Assembly (NCBI GenBank): GCA_021371855.1
Contig: JAJFVL010000018.1
Span: 434,001-498,000, forward strand
From: Bacteroidales bacterium
Lineage (GTDB): Bacteria > Bacteroidota > Bacteroidia > Bacteroidales > VadinHA17
Direction of reading: 5' to 3'
Length of the DNA: 64,000 nucleotides
Each line of letters begins with the position of its first letter. Position 1 is the first letter of the stretch. The notes under the pieces were generated by a model. That model had not been told where the DNA came from. It did not search any database and saw nothing but the letters and a program-made list of their open reading frames with translations. The position numbers were made by a program, and so were the translations under genes. Positions 25,292-34,318 of this stretch are shown here, one piece after another.

Positions 25292-26945
25292 AAGAAAAAT
25301 TGACATGATTAACAAGATTGACATGATTAATAAAGGCTTCAATTTCATATTGGTACAACTCGAACCCTTGACAACATGATTTAGCGTCTCGTGAACTAAG
25401 GTTCCAATTCTATTCCAGTATTGCAGTGACATTGATCCTGTAAATCCTATGAATCCTGTAAATCCTGTAACAATTCCACTATGGTTCGACTGGGACAAGA
25501 AAAATTGACATGATTAACAAGATTGACATGATTAATAAAGGCTTCAATTTCATATTGGTACAACTCGAACCCTTGACAACATGATTTAGCGTCTCGTGAA
25601 TTAAGGTTCCAATTCTATTCCAGTATTGCAGTGACATTGATCCTGTAAATCCTATGAATCCTGTAAATCCTGTAACAATTCCACTATGGTTCGACTGGGA
25701 CTGATTTGCGGTCAAATTATTTAAACTTACTTCCAAGTTTCAATTCCACTATGGTTCGACTGGGACTTATGCGGTGCTTTTTCTTTGTTGCCTGTTAAAA
25801 AGTTTCAATTCCACTATGGTTCGACTGGGACAAGACGTAGTAAAGTTACTCTATTGTGCTGCTAAAGCGTTTCAATTCCACTATGGTTCGACTGGGACGG
25901 TTGTTACATAAAAGCAATAGCCCCCATCAATTCGTTTCAATTCCACTATGGTTCGACTGGGACTAAAAAGTAAAATAAAAAAATCAATTTAATTAATTAG
26001 TTTCAATTCCACTATGGTTCGACTGGGACCTACGATCTACATACTCCAGAAGGACTATACAGGGTTTCAATTCCACTATGGTTCGACTGGGACAAAATAC
26101 CAAAAATTATTACTCATTCTTTTACTTTGTTTCAATTCCACTATGGTTCGACTGGGACTGTCATATTCATTCAATTCGTCTTCGTGTTTGTCAGTTTCAA
26201 TTCCACTATGGTTCGACTGGGACAAACCAGCATTAGCTTTGGCTAAAGCCTGTCGTCCTGTTTCAATTCCACTATGGTTCGACTGGGACAGTTGCATTGT
26301 GTTTGTGTACTGAAGTTTAATCAGTTTCAATTCCACTATGGTTCGACTGGGACTGCCTGGCGATTTCCTGACTGGCATTTCCATATATTGTTTCAATTCC
26401 ACTATGGTTCGACTGGGACACATGGAAGACGAAAGACTATTAATAACCAATGATGTTTCAATTCCACTATGGTTCGACTGGGACTATGTCAATGCGATTC
26501 ATAATCTTCCATCATGGAAGTTTCAATTCCACTATGGTTCGACTGGGACATTGCCGTCCGCATCTTTCAGTTTTGGTACCTCAGTAGTTTCAATTCCACT
26601 ATGGTTCGACTGGGACTGTGTACGCCCTCATTTTAGGCAAGCTTATTTTTACGTTTCAATTCCACTATGGTTCGACTGGGACTCTTTAAAACAGGTTTGA
26701 GGTTTGCCATTTTCCATGTTTCAATTCCACTATGGTTCGACTGGGACTGGCGTTTAATAGAAGGTAAATAAATAAATGAACCATAGTTTCAATTCCACTA
26801 TGGTTCGACTGGGACTTCGAATACCAACCCTTCTGACCAATTAATAAGGCGTTTCAATTCCACTATGGTTCGACTGGGACCAATTGGGATATATTCTGCT
26901 GTCCAGCCTATCTTTGTTTCAATTCCACTATGGTTCGACTGGGAC
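25262..26945 (-). CRISPR. CRISPR array, 30-bp repeats, transcribed leftward
   Basis: The plus-strand repeat begins GTTTCAATTCCACTATGG and ends TTCGACTGGGAC (30 bases). Twenty repeats run without a break from 25672 to 26945 (starts 25672, 25737, 25802, 25869, 25934, 26000, 26064, 26129, 26194, 26260, 26324, 26390, 26455, 26520, 26587, 26653, 26718, 26786, 26851, 26916), all identical except the first, which starts GTAA. Two more near-perfect ones are at 25262 and 25467. Spacers are 34-38 bases. On the minus strand the repeat ends ATTGAAAC, the typical 8-base crRNA handle, and the decayed units lie at the left, so the leader is on the right beside cas2. Short frames across the array are artefacts. 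Confidence 0.97.
25292..25701 (-). repeat. Direct duplication of a 205-bp block of three CRISPR units
   Basis: 25292-25496 and 25497-25701 are almost identical (one visible C/T difference). Each block holds a spacer-like segment of 44 bases, a degenerate repeat (25336-25365; 25541-25570), 35 bases, another degenerate repeat (25401-25430; 25606-25635), 36 bases, and a nearly intact repeat (25467-25496; 25672-25701) whose first bases read GTAA instead of GTTT. The degenerate repeats are exactly 30 bases, about 21 and 17 of which match the array repeat. Confidence 0.85.
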
Positions 26946-27171
26946 CCGTAAATTTAGCTAAAATATAATGCCGTTTTATGGGCATCTGCGATTAACTTTT
27001 TCTTTCGTGTACATCAACAAAAATTGTCGATGTATAATAATATTAAAAGTGCCGGGATTCGACAAAATATATTAATGAATTGATTTTCAATATGTCAAAG
27101 AACACTCGAAAATATTTGCGTTTAAATTTCTGACAATTATTTTCTGTTATTTTAACCATCGACAACTTTTA
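26946..27171 (-). promoter_or_regulatory. CRISPR leader between cas2 and the first repeat
   Basis: This 226-base AT-rich non-coding stretch separates the cas2 stop from the leader-proximal repeat. On the minus strand it contains TATATTTTAG about 15 bases before the first repeat, a possible though imperfect -7 element. Its position next to the youngest, fully conserved repeats and the shared direction with the cas genes mark it as the leader, site of pre-crRNA transcription and spacer insertion. Confidence 0.7.
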
Positions 27172-27435
27172 TTACAAAAAATTACCAGTTTCACTCCGCT
27201 CCCTCCCTACAATTTCCTTATCAAGCCACTTCTCATCGCGCGATTTAAAAATTATAAGACTGTCAGTCTCTTTTTCCATTATCATGGAAGCCTTTAGTTT
27301 AAGTTCCTTCAGTTTGACTTCAGTGATCTCTCCCTCAAAAACGCTGTTCTGTATCCAGCTTAAATATTTCCTGCACAATTTTAACATTTTTCCAACCCTC
27401 TTTTCACCAATATCATATACAAGAATAATATACAT
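27172..27435 (-). CDS. cas2: CRISPR-associated endonuclease Cas2
   Basis: An 87-residue protein with the Cas2 ferredoxin-like fold. It opens with MYIILVYDIGEKRVGKMLK, where the Asp after the first strand is the conserved metal-binding residue, followed by the CRKYLSWIQNSVFEGEIT segment typical of type I-B Cas2. Cas2 bridges two Cas1 dimers in the spacer integration complex. It starts 18 bases after the cas1 stop, and the leader and array follow directly, so it ends the adaptation operon. Confidence 0.95.
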   Translation of the reverse strand: MYIILVYDIGEKRVGKMLKLCRKYLSWIQNSVFEGEITEVKLKELKLKASMIMEKETDSLIIFKSRDEKWLDKEIVGRERSETGNFL

Positions 27436-27453
27436 TTCTTATGAGTTTAAATT

Positions 27454-28458
27454 TTACCAATACATTTTAAGCGGCTTATAAGGTTCAATCACAAGTATAT
27501 GTTTTATCAGTTTATAACATTCGAGCTTTATCAGGTGTTTATAACTAACAGCCCTGTTAAGTTGCCTGTGTTGGATAGTCTCAGTAAGTCTTTCTTCAAA
27601 CGCCTGAACAAAAGTTTTCTTCCCTCCTTGTTTAAGAACAACACGATTAAGTGATATTTCAAAATCATTTTCATGCAACATTTTCTTATTCAATACTTTA
27701 AAAATCACTCTGTCTACAAGAATCGGTTTGAAGATTTCTGCAAGATCAAGAGACAGAGAATACCTTCTCTCCCCGGGTGAATGTAAAAACGAAATAACCG
27801 GGTTAAGCTGTGTTTGATGAATAGCCCTGAGACATTGTGAATAACACATCATATTGCCGAATGAAATAAGGGAATTTACCTCATTCAAAGGTGGTTGCAT
27901 TGATCGTCCTCCCATGGTAAAATCATTAATAATCAGATTAAAAGCATCATAATAGGTCTTCCGGATATTACCTTCGAGACCCATAAGTTCACTTACGGAA
28001 GTTATATCTGTAAAGGATTTCTCATATCCGGAAATCTGATCGATAAATGGTTGTGTATCTTTCCCCCTGTTATCATAATATTTAAGATTACGAACCATAT
28101 TATGAACAGCCCCCTCAAGAAAAAGTCTTGCAAGTTCCAACCTCTTTTCTTTCTTATCGTAAAACCTGGCCTGAGCCATCAGAAGTTTACCGGATAAAAG
28201 CGAATCACGTGGCATAAAAGAGCCGGTGTAATTTTCATAATAATCAAAAAAATGAACCGGGATCTGCTGCTGCCCGAGAAAATTGTACAGAGACGATGGA
28301 GCATCGAGCGATCCGAATGCATAAAGCTCATCAACGGATTCTACAGGCAGATATCTCGGCTGCTTTTCATTCCCATCCTCATCGACTGGTACAAATTTAA
28401 GAGTATTGTCCTTGCGACTTAGTCGCCCCGGATTAAACAGGTAATATGATTTCTTCAT
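27454..28458 (-). CDS. cas1: CRISPR integrase Cas1
   Basis: About 334 residues from MKKSYYLFNPGRLSRKD; an alternative in-frame ATG at 28473 overlaps the cas4 stop as ATGA and may be used. The protein has the N-terminal beta domain and the C-terminal helical catalytic domain with the metal-binding Glu in GLEGNIRKTYYDAF (about residue 160), His in HSPGERRYSLSL (about 225) and acidic residues in DLAEIFKPILVD (about 238). Cas1 with Cas2 integrates new spacers at the leader end. The sequence style (YLFNPGRLSRKDNTL) is that of type I-B Cas1. Confidence 0.95.
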   Translation of the reverse strand: MKKSYYLFNPGRLSRKDNTLKFVPVDEDGNEKQPRYLPVESVDELYAFGSLDAPSSLYNFLGQQQIPVHFFDYYENYTGSFMPRDSLLSGKLLMAQARFYDKKEKRLELARLFLEGAVHNMVRNLKYYDNRGKDTQPFIDQISGYEKSFTDITSVSELMGLEGNIRKTYYDAFNLIINDFTMGGRSMQPPLNEVNSLISFGNMMCYSQCLRAIHQTQLNPVISFLHSPGERRYSLSLDLAEIFKPILVDRVIFKVLNKKMLHENDFEISLNRVVLKQGGKKTFVQAFEERLTETIQHRQLNRAVSYKHLIKLECYKLIKHILVIEPYKPLKMYW

Positions 28459-28469
28459 AATACAACATA

Positions 28470-28991
28470 TCATTCACTTTCTCCTGTCAGCTCACCGGCA
28501 AAACAGAAATCAAGATAGCTGCAGTTTCTGCATTTGCTTTTCAACTTGCGGTCAGGACATTCTTCAGAAGCAATAATTCGTTCTATGTCCTTCTCAAATT
28601 CCCTGATCTCTTCCCTGTCAACATCACTCAACAATACTTCGTGTGTCTCGCGCAACTTTGGATACTCAAGAATACTAGTGACCCCATCAACTCCATGTTT
28701 TTCAAGAACAAACATGTAATACTTCACCTGCCATTCATGAGCTTCTTCATGCTTGTCACTCTTTTTTATCTCATGTACTATCTTGTTCCTGACATCATAA
28801 TAATCAATTTTAATTCCATCAATCTCCACTTCACTATACCGGTCTGAACGTTGAGGATAAGAAGTCTCATGAATAAGCTTCCCTTCATAAACCAGATCAG
28901 AGTTTTGCTCCATCTGTATACCATTGGCAAAGAGCCAGAGCTTGCGGTGGCAAAGCATGAAGTAATTGAAGTGAGTGCCGGTGATTTGCAT
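28470..28991 (-). CDS. cas4: CRISPR-associated exonuclease Cas4
   Basis: A 173-residue RecB-family nuclease. It has the N-terminal Cys (about residue 14, MLCHRKLW), nuclease-fold core with GIKIDYYD and EIKKS, the QxxxY-like motif EWQVKYYMF, and the C-terminal triple Cys of the 4Fe-4S cluster (KCRNCSYLDFCF). Cas4 trims prespacers and selects PAMs together with Cas1-Cas2. Its stop overlaps or abuts the cas1 start. Upstream lies a block of dispersed repeats and the GxxExxY gene rather than cas7 directly. Confidence 0.94.
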   Translation of the reverse strand: MQITGTHFNYFMLCHRKLWLFANGIQMEQNSDLVYEGKLIHETSYPQRSDRYSEVEIDGIKIDYYDVRNKIVHEIKKSDKHEEAHEWQVKYYMFVLEKHGVDGVTSILEYPKLRETHEVLLSDVDREEIREFEKDIERIIASEECPDRKLKSKCRNCSYLDFCFAGELTGESE

Positions 28992-29004
28992 AGGCTTATC
29001 AATT

Positions 29005-29095
29005 TTTTGACAGGATTTACATGATTTACATGTTAAAACTGTTCTCCTGTTAATCCTGTTAATCCTGTCTTATCATTTTTTCCTGTTAATCCTAT
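29005..29095. repeat. Dispersed AATCCTGT/GACAGGATT repeat block, left of the GxxExxY gene
   Basis: The stretch holds TTGACAGGATTTACATGATT at the left and several copies of CCTGTTAATCCTGT at the right, i.e. the same short word in both orientations. The same word family recurs at 29483-29515, between cas5 and cas6 (34918-34952), and inside the duplicated trailer spacers of the array. Confidence 0.75.
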
Positions 29096-29476
29096 CTAAT
29101 CCTCTTTTTTGTTGTATACTCTGTATTTACGTTTCACCTCAACTGATGTGGCAAAGTTGATCAGCAGCCCAATGTCAATTCCTGTTCCCTGTAAGTAGTT
29201 GACCAATTGTACTTCATGAGCAGGATGAAGATTCTCAACTGCTTTTAATTCAACAATCACCTGCCTTTCTACAAACAGATCAGCATAATACTCACCAACC
29301 AGACAATCCTTGTAATAAACTTTAATCGGATATTGTGAATCGACCTCCAATCCCATTTGTCTGAGTTCTATCAGCATTGCGTTGTGATATACATTTTCAA
29401 GGAATCCGCCGCCCAGACTGTTATGCACGGTATAGGCGGCTTTGATGATTGTGTGGGTTAACTGATCGGTTTGCAT
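29096..29476 (-). CDS. GxxExxY family protein (PD-(D/E)XK nuclease fold)
   Basis: A 126-residue protein with the family hallmark in GGGFLENVYHNAM (G-x2-E-x2-Y, about residues 24-30) and the downstream VGEYYADLFVERQVIVELKAVE segment, whose D...E-x-K residues match a PD-(D/E)XK nuclease-fold core. The C-terminus QLVNYLQGTGIDIGLLINFA is also typical. Members are widespread in Bacteroidota, often as isolated genes between repeats; biochemical role is unclear. Here it sits between the interference and adaptation cas genes, in the same direction, flanked by dispersed repeats on both sides and preceded by a terminator after cas7. I infer it is an inserted cassette rather than a core cas gene, though a function in adaptation cannot be excluded. 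Confidence 0.85.
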   Translation of the reverse strand: MQTDQLTHTIIKAAYTVHNSLGGGFLENVYHNAMLIELRQMGLEVDSQYPIKVYYKDCLVGEYYADLFVERQVIVELKAVENLHPAHEVQLVNYLQGTGIDIGLLINFATSVEVKRKYRVYNKKED

Positions 29477-29482
29477 GGGAAG

Positions 29483-29515
29483 AATTTTGACAGGATTTAC
29501 AAGATTTACAGGATT
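29483..29515. repeat. Dispersed GACAGGATTTACA repeat, right of the GxxExxY gene
   Basis: Contains TTGACAGGATTTACAAGATT and a further TTACAGGATT, just upstream of the GxxExxY start codon. It is the counterpart of the block at 29005-29095 and suggests the gene and its flanks form one unit. Confidence 0.7.
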
Positions 29516-29657
29516 TTATTTGATACTCTAAATTTGTGTAATTTTCTGACATTTATGATATGATTTATTAATCAGCATACTTTCTGTCTAACTCTGTAAT
29601 GGTCACAAAAAATTCCAATATCCTTTGCCCCGTCTGGAACAAAATACCGGTATAATC

Positions 29658-29699
29658 ATAAAACAAAAACAGCCCGTGCCAACAGGTACGAAACTGTTA
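29658..29699 (-). terminator. Rho-independent terminator after cas7
   Basis: On the minus strand, starting about 11 bases after the cas7 stop, AACAGTTTCGTACC and GGCACGGGCTGTT form an imperfect stem with a 4-base loop, followed by TTTGTTTT. It should end the cas6-to-cas7 transcript and separate it from the GxxExxY and cas4-cas1-cas2 genes. Confidence 0.65.
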
Positions 29700-29709
29700 A
29701 TAATTAAAT

Positions 29710-30786
29710 CTATGCGTTAATTAATTGATTTTCATAATCAAAAGCCAACATTAAATCAATTAATTTTTGTTCAGCTTTTTCGAGAGCATCTGAGCTGCCC
29801 ACTGATCCAATAATATAACTTGAAGCTATTGGCGTAACAAATAAATCTGCCTTTACTTTTTCATCAATTTTGGGAACAGCCTGTAAGCGATCTGAATCTT
29901 CCCGTAAATCGCCACGAATAGCATAGGCAATTTGATTGGCATTATCACTAATTGCCAAAGCAACGGTTTCCATTAAGCTGAAAGTTCGAGACTGATTAGA
30001 TGTAATACGCCAATTAATTATTGCATTAGCTAATGCCGGAATTATTTCTGCTCTCTTTTCTTTAGGACAGATTAAACAGTTCCCAAAAATGTTTTTTCCA
30101 TCCTTCCAACCTCCCGCTCTAAGTTTTTCCTCAATTTCAAGAAAAAGTTCCGGTTCCAATTTATTAGTTGAAACACAGAATAAAGTGCGAAGGTCTATAG
30201 CAACATCATAAACAAATAAACCAGAGGCACGAGTTTGCCCATTTCCATTATAATACTTTGGCCCTAAATTTCTGTTGTTGCTTACGAGCCAATCTTCTAA
30301 TTCATCTTCAGGAATTGTAACTCTGTCGCCTTTCTCATCTAATCTTGAAACTACTACTTTATGGTCGTTTGGTCGGCTCGAACGATCAAATACAACTGGT
30401 TCTGTTTCTCTTTCCAATCCTCCTAATAATGGATGTAAAGGTCTCATTGCTGATACTGAAAGCGGACTACGCCTTTTTACGGTATAAGAATCGGACTTTG
30501 CTTTCATGTATCCACCGACTAGTTGGTCAACAAATGTAGGATCACAAGGCGAATGTGGTTCTTTCATTCCAGCTTTTCCTTTTTTGTCAATTTCCCAATT
30601 GAAGGTTATGGCAGCAAAAGGCATGTCAAGAGCTTCAATAATAGAGCGTTTTACCTGCTGACCACTTGAATAGGCCATATCTTTGTTGAATTGAGAATCA
30701 CGGTAATATTTTTGACCATTAGTAACACCAAATACAGTATGTTCTGCATGACGTAGTCCACGTAAATAAATAAAAGGTGTATTCAT
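29710..30786 (-). CDS. cas7: Cas7-family backbone protein of a type I effector
   Basis: A 358-residue protein. Evidence for Cas7 is its position between the Cas8-like gene and the adaptation genes, its size, and its RAMP-like content: an N-terminal strand FIYLRGLRHAEHTVFG, the helix SSGQQVKRSIIEALD, an ASGLFVYDVAIDLRTLF strand, and a late segment with RWTITSN-like NWRITSNQSRTFSLMETVALAIS. Cas7 subunits polymerise along the crRNA in Cascade. It does not carry the familiar GNPNGDP motif of Csh2/Csd2 proteins, so the subfamily is uncertain. It starts 5 bases after the Cas8-like stop and is followed by a terminator. Confidence 0.75.
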   Translation of the reverse strand: MNTPFIYLRGLRHAEHTVFGVTNGQKYYRDSQFNKDMAYSSGQQVKRSIIEALDMPFAAITFNWEIDKKGKAGMKEPHSPCDPTFVDQLVGGYMKAKSDSYTVKRRSPLSVSAMRPLHPLLGGLERETEPVVFDRSSRPNDHKVVVSRLDEKGDRVTIPEDELEDWLVSNNRNLGPKYYNGNGQTRASGLFVYDVAIDLRTLFCVSTNKLEPELFLEIEEKLRAGGWKDGKNIFGNCLICPKEKRAEIIPALANAIINWRITSNQSRTFSLMETVALAISDNANQIAYAIRGDLREDSDRLQAVPKIDEKVKADLFVTPIASSYIIGSVGSSDALEKAEQKLIDLMLAFDYENQLINA

Positions 30787-30791
30787 TTTTC

Positions 30792-32147
30792 TTAAATTTT
30801 ATTGGTTATTTTATAATTGTATTCAAATTTGATAAGGGTGATAAATAGAGGAAACAAATCGTAAGGCATTTTCAAAACCTCTTCTACCGTTTCCCTAATA
30901 AACACTGAATCTTCAGGAGATTTTTCCATTACAATGATCAACTCATCAACAAAAGCTTTGACTGATTTGATTTCAAAAATCTTTTTAGTTTCTTGATCTG
31001 TAGTTGTTTTTCCTCTTTTGGCTTCTTTTGAATCTTTCTCAATTTTTGTAAGAACTTGAGCAATTCCAGAAGCCATTTTAAGTAATTCTGTTTTGTTTAG
31101 CATAGCAATAATCCAAATTTTAAATAATTGATAATTCTTTATTGATTCTTCGCCAGAGAACATATAATCCTTCCCCTGTGCATCTTGGTAAGTACCTACA
31201 GGCATAAATTCGCGTAGTTTCTTAGGTTCAATGGATTTTAAACCTATTGCCCCAAGTTTGCAAGCTTCTTTAAAAAAGAAATAAGGAGATAAATTTTCTA
31301 TTTCTTCATCTGATAAAACAGATTCTTTTTTTGAAATAAATATGACATCCCTGATTTCATAGAATCTTTTTATTTCTGGCAAGTAGAAGTTTACGAAACC
31401 TAATGTTTGGTTTGTATCAGCAAATTTGAAAGCATTTATGGTAAAAACTTTGTTTGGATATTTTCTTGCCAAAGAAAATACCACTTTTATCCGATTTATT
31501 GATTCGAATTCCATTAATCCCATCTTTCTCCATTTATCAGCTTTACAAGTAACGGGTTGAGGTAATTCGAATCCATCTAAAGGATTTTGAGCATCAAATT
31601 TGGAAGAAAGAATATGGCAAAGCCAATAGGAATTCCAAACGTCAATTTGATTACCTTTCAGATTGTGTGTTTGCATTAAAAATTTCCGATATACCTTCCA
31701 ACCGCTAAAAAGCCCTAATAAAATTTCAGAATCATCAATAATCATGGAAAATCCTCCTCCCATTGAAACAGATAAGCCAATGCCAGCCCATGAAGCATAC
31801 ATATCTTCTATCTCAATATTAGTTTTCATCGTTGTAAGCTGACCAGATGTTCCTGCGGTAATCCCTTGAGCTGCATATCCAACTAAGGTTGTTAGGGAGG
31901 CTCCGTCTTCTTTGACATTTTTATGAAAACGTTCCAGCTTAATTTCATGAATTGATATTCCTGAATCTACTTGTTTTTGGGGTACGGATTGAAAAAATGA
32001 TGAATTAGCAACATTTATAAAATGCTTATCGTCATTGAAGAACAATGGATGAACAACATTATTGAAAAAGTCCTCCGCTGAAAGATTACTTCCTTCCCGC
32101 TCATTGTAAAGTTTTAAAAACTTTTTACCGATATAACTCGTGTACAT
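30792..32147 (-). CDS. Putative large subunit (Cas8-like) of a type I effector
   Basis: A 451-residue protein whose sequence I do not recognise by motif. It is called Cas8-like because it occupies the only free large-subunit slot, 2 bases after cas3 and 5 bases before cas7 in one transcript, and because its length and mixed helical content fit a Cas8 of Cst1/Cas8b type. Visible features are a glycine-rich segment SVSMGGGFSMIIDD (about 135-150), a lysine/threonine-rich linker (about 385-400) and a helical C-terminus (about 405-445) that could serve the small-subunit role. Cas8 would recognise the PAM. It could also be a fused or unusual subunit; profile comparison would decide. Confidence 0.6.
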   Translation of the reverse strand: MYTSYIGKKFLKLYNEREGSNLSAEDFFNNVVHPLFFNDDKHFINVANSSFFQSVPQKQVDSGISIHEIKLERFHKNVKEDGASLTTLVGYAAQGITAGTSGQLTTMKTNIEIEDMYASWAGIGLSVSMGGGFSMIIDDSEILLGLFSGWKVYRKFLMQTHNLKGNQIDVWNSYWLCHILSSKFDAQNPLDGFELPQPVTCKADKWRKMGLMEFESINRIKVVFSLARKYPNKVFTINAFKFADTNQTLGFVNFYLPEIKRFYEIRDVIFISKKESVLSDEEIENLSPYFFFKEACKLGAIGLKSIEPKKLREFMPVGTYQDAQGKDYMFSGEESIKNYQLFKIWIIAMLNKTELLKMASGIAQVLTKIEKDSKEAKRGKTTTDQETKKIFEIKSVKAFVDELIIVMEKSPEDSVFIRETVEEVLKMPYDLFPLFITLIKFEYNYKITNKI

Positions 32148-32149
32148 GT

Positions 32150-34318
32150 TTATAGAAATTTGTCGTGTTCAACTAATTGTAAACCGTATATTTTATATTC
32201 CTCAGGGTTTTGAGGAACCACAAAAGGATTGGAACCAATAGATAACTGTTCGAATTGAGTTCGATAACGGGAGATTGTTTTCCAATTAATCGGAATTTCC
32301 ATTTGGATCCGGTCTTTCCAATTTGCCAACAAATATTTATCCCGGTCTTCAGAAAGAATGCAGGAAGCACTTTCAATTTCAAGGGCATCAACCAACACTG
32401 CACTTTTCCGATTGGTGAGTTCTGTCAATTTGAACCGGTTATCTTTAAAAATTAGATGGATGTCGATCTCTTTTTTATTCAAATCAGGATAAACCTTGTC
32501 GATTTTACTTTGTAAACTTCTTTCTTCCAAAACTCCGCCATGATCCGGCAATTGCTCAAAACTTGCTTTCAGAACATCCATTTTGTAAGGCAATACATTG
32601 CCCGATGGAGCAATAACATGGATTGGCTTGTACTTACTGATTGTTTCAGGTGAACGTTTACGATTAACCCTGCCAAAACGTTGAATCAAACCATCCAATG
32701 GCGCACATTGGGTAATCATCCGGTCGAAGCTAATGTCCAGACTCACTTCAACAACCTGAGTTGAAACAACCAAGCAGGGTTTTAAGCCTTCGTGAAATTC
32801 TTTGCTACCATCACCATTAAATTCAGTTTTTAAGCGGGTTTCTAGTTCGACACGATCTGCTCTTTTATAACGACTATGAATTAAAAGCATTGGAATCTCA
32901 GGAAAGGCCTCCCTAAGCTTTTCAAATACTTTCTGCGCTTTGTTAATCGTGTTATAGATTACTAAAACCTTTTCGTTGTTAGCAAAAGAGTCCAACAGTA
33001 TTTTGTTTACTTCTGATTCATCTTTTAGTTTGAAAATTTTGTGGCGGTTAAAAGAATCCAGAATTTCATCAGCTAGTTTCACCTGATAGACTTTTTCTTC
33101 ACCTCCAAGAATTCGTAGCAATTCATGATACAAAACCGAAGGCATTGTTGCAGTACCAATATGAATACGGCAATCCTGAAGCAGCAACATTTTTACAATT
33201 TCCAAGACCATTGATTGTGAAAAATCGGAATAAGTGTGAATTTCATCCAGAATAATATCACACCCTTTCAGATCGAGCATAACACTTTCAAATCCCGGAG
33301 TTCCAAAGATAATTGCAGCCATCTGATGTGGAGTGAGCACCTTTACAGATGATCCGACTAAGGGCTGTAGTAATTTCTCTTCCAAATTATCACCGACTAT
33401 TATTTTAGATGTTGCATGTTGTAACCGTATATCTTTATTTGGAATTGTTTTTTTCATGCGTTCCCACATTGCATTAATAGAAGCTTGAAACGGAAGTGTA
33501 TAAAAAATTCTTCCTTTACACCTTTTCAATAGAAAATCTGTTTTTCCTGCTCCTGTTGGGGCTACCAATAAAGTGTGCGGACGTTGGTCTGTTACACTAA
33601 TTTGTGAAAGTGGGTATATAGAACTTTGCCGGGATGAATCGAAATAGTAATTAAGGTTTGGTGTCTCAAATAAATGCTGTAAATGAATCTTTGTTTCAAA
33701 CATGAATGCTGATGCAAAATGGTCAGCCGACATCAATAATCCCCGCCATGGAGACCAGCCCAAGGGTTTGGTTTCGCAGTAATCAACTGCATATTCAAGT
33801 GCTTTTTTTGCTTCATCTTTTAAAAATTCAGCATCAATTCCATGTTGTTTCAATATTTGAAAACCATAATGGCTCCAAGCTTCCCAGTCTATAAGATGAT
33901 TGTCTATCCAATTTCTGAAACGATTATCTAAATCCAAAATTCCTCTTCCATTGGAATCATTTGGTGTAACAATAGGCTTATGATGAGCAACGACCATATC
34001 AATTAAACTATCCCATTCATTTTTTGGAAACGCGGGTAAAAAAGCCAAAGACGAAAGCTCGTGACGATGAATGAAATTGCTTTCACGTTCTTCATCCAAT
34101 GAAGTAGCATTAATATTTTGCATTCTCCGTTGAAAATGAGGATGTGCTTTGCCTAAATCATGTAGAATTGCACCTTTTTGTGCAAGATTAAGATTGAATT
34201 CAAAATCAAAATTACAGGCAAAGCATTCAATGGCATCTTTAACCTGTCCGGTATGATCCAGCAAACTCAGGTTCCCGTAATTAACGCTTTTGGCCAATAT
34301 ATCATTAACTGATTGCAT
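32150..34318 (-). CDS. cas3: CRISPR helicase-nuclease Cas3 with N-terminal HD domain
   Basis: 722 residues from the ATG at 34318, which overlaps the cas5 stop by 14 bases; an open frame continues to 34462 but its extra 48 residues would be read out of the cas5 coding region in another frame and are unlikely. The HD nuclease domain (about 1-200) has LLDH (H22), LHDLGK (H53-D54) and VAHHKP. The SF2 helicase has Walker A APTGAGKT (about 253), a DEIH box in LDEIHTYSD (about 359), motif III GTATMPS and motif VI QRFGRVNRK (about 548). Cas3 unwinds and degrades target DNA recruited by Cascade. HD-helicase fusion is standard for types I-B and I-C. Confidence 0.95.
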   Translation of the reverse strand: MQSVNDILAKSVNYGNLSLLDHTGQVKDAIECFACNFDFEFNLNLAQKGAILHDLGKAHPHFQRRMQNINATSLDEERESNFIHRHELSSLAFLPAFPKNEWDSLIDMVVAHHKPIVTPNDSNGRGILDLDNRFRNWIDNHLIDWEAWSHYGFQILKQHGIDAEFLKDEAKKALEYAVDYCETKPLGWSPWRGLLMSADHFASAFMFETKIHLQHLFETPNLNYYFDSSRQSSIYPLSQISVTDQRPHTLLVAPTGAGKTDFLLKRCKGRIFYTLPFQASINAMWERMKKTIPNKDIRLQHATSKIIVGDNLEEKLLQPLVGSSVKVLTPHQMAAIIFGTPGFESVMLDLKGCDIILDEIHTYSDFSQSMVLEIVKMLLLQDCRIHIGTATMPSVLYHELLRILGGEEKVYQVKLADEILDSFNRHKIFKLKDESEVNKILLDSFANNEKVLVIYNTINKAQKVFEKLREAFPEIPMLLIHSRYKRADRVELETRLKTEFNGDGSKEFHEGLKPCLVVSTQVVEVSLDISFDRMITQCAPLDGLIQRFGRVNRKRSPETISKYKPIHVIAPSGNVLPYKMDVLKASFEQLPDHGGVLEERSLQSKIDKVYPDLNKKEIDIHLIFKDNRFKLTELTNRKSAVLVDALEIESASCILSEDRDKYLLANWKDRIQMEIPINWKTISRYRTQFEQLSIGSNPFVVPQNPEEYKIYGLQLVEHDKFL

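Noticed and set aside
26014..26700. Open frames of about 100-120 codons across the CRISPR array on both strands
   Set aside because: They consist of the translated repeat plus unrelated spacers, a by-product of regular spacing, not genes.
29610..29640. Possible CreA-like pseudo-repeat between cas7 and cas4 (AATTCCAATAT...GTCTGGAAC)
   Set aside because: Only the two ends resemble the CRISPR repeat and a 5-base gap is needed; no spacer-like base-pairing to a cas promoter was found.
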